DNA of 64,000 nt from Megachile rotundata. Taxonomy: Eukaryota; Arthropoda; Insecta; Hymenoptera; Megachilidae. Position numbers and translations under genes: made by a program. Below the pieces are notes generated by a model that worked only from the letters and a program-made list of their open reading frames with translations, was not told the DNA's origin and made no database searches. The stretch covers positions 806,001 to 870,000 of the forward strand of contig NW_027473365.1 in NCBI RefSeq assembly GCF_050947335.1, read 5' to 3'. Position 1 is the first letter of the stretch. Every line of letters begins with the position of its first letter. Below are positions 63,772 through 64,000 of this stretch, piece by piece.

Positions 63772-64000
63772 GATAACTTAACATGACTAGATAGTACAGA
63801 GTCGAATTACAGCGGATATGTGCGAATTAGAGGCTGAATCGTGCGAAAATGAGCATAATTCGTGCAAAACGAGCAAAATTGTTCGTTGTGGTGTTGAATT
63901 GTGCTCAGATAGGATGAGTTAACATAACTAGATAGTACAGAGTCGAATTACAGCGGATATGTGCGAATTAGAGGCTGAATCGTGCGAAAATGAGCATAAT

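Larger units (their letters stand above)
37641..64000. repeat. 141-bp satellite array (about 180 monomers)
   Basis: Head-to-tail monomers of one family continue without interruption to the window end. The modal monomer is 141 bp and about 38% GC. Variants of 161 bp carry an extra 20-bp module, and variants of 168 bp carry a 27-bp insert. Landmarks in order within a monomer are TTACAGCGGATATGTGCG, AATTAGAGGCTGAATCG, a duplicated AAAATGAGCA/AAAACGAGCA module, TTGTTCATTGTGGTG, AATTGTGCTCAG, and AACATAACTAGATAGTACAG. Subtypes differ at fixed sites: GTGCG versus GTTCG; AGATAGGATAAC versus AGTTACGATAAC versus AGTTGTGGTAAC; AACATAAC versus AACATGAC; AACGAGC versus AACCAGC. I do not recognise the family from memory. 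Confidence 0.97.

Noticed and set aside
37641..64000. CRISPR array or phage/plasmid iteron array
   Set aside because: There are no unique spacers between repeats. Monomers are contiguous, about 141 bp, and number about 180, which fits a eukaryotic satellite.
37641..64000. tRNA-, 5S- or SINE-derived satellite
   Set aside because: I looked for A-box and B-box promoter elements and a cloverleaf and saw none that convinced me. GGTTCGA-like strings are absent, and AGTCGAATTAC alone is too weak.

Overview
This window is entirely satellite DNA. I found no protein-coding gene, no RNA gene, no recognisable transposon and no CRISPR array. Two unrelated tandem-repeat families meet near position 37,640. 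The scale of the arrays (tens of kb), the nested higher-order repeats (HORs) and the absence of genes point to a eukaryotic nuclear chromosome, most likely a pericentromeric, centromeric or subtelomeric heterochromatic block in a long-read assembly. I cannot name the species from the sequence.

Left part, 1-37,640. A simple-sequence satellite of an 8-bp unit (ATTGTGTG) is interspersed with a 6-bp variant (ATTGTG). The + strand is almost free of C. Rare variants (ACCGCG clusters, TAC, TATG, TTAGG, TCATTG) occur in fixed orders, so they work as bar codes and reveal long-range HORs. A ~4.56-kb block occurs once partially at 1-3,614 and twice in tandem at 21,564-30,640. A ~6.33-kb block is tandemly duplicated over 8,843-21,491. 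A 704-bp block is duplicated at 32,070-33,480. The family ends in 53 perfect copies of a 14-bp unit (36,241-36,982), then ~650 bp of degenerate TG-rich sequence with a (TG)16 tract.

Right part, 37,641-64,000. About 180 head-to-tail copies of a 141-bp satellite monomer (38% GC in a typical copy), with 161-bp and 168-bp length variants, continue beyond the window end. The left edge is the most heterogeneous. Internal parts form very similar HORs: a ~3.2-kb duplication at 39.1-45.8 kb, a 2,867-bp HOR of 20 monomers at 52.8-58.6 kb, and a 987-bp HOR of 7 monomers at 59.0-60.9 kb. Each monomer carries a 20-bp module resembling the CENP-B box. Six copies match its nine essential bases exactly, most others at eight of nine.

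The very long minus-strand open frames in the left part (up to ~1,900 codons) are a property of the repeat: none of the codons read from the reverse complement of the 8-bp or 14-bp unit is a stop. I do not annotate them as genes. The most interesting leads are the CENP-B-box-like module and its subtype structure, the nested HORs that record recent amplification, and the boundary between the two satellites.
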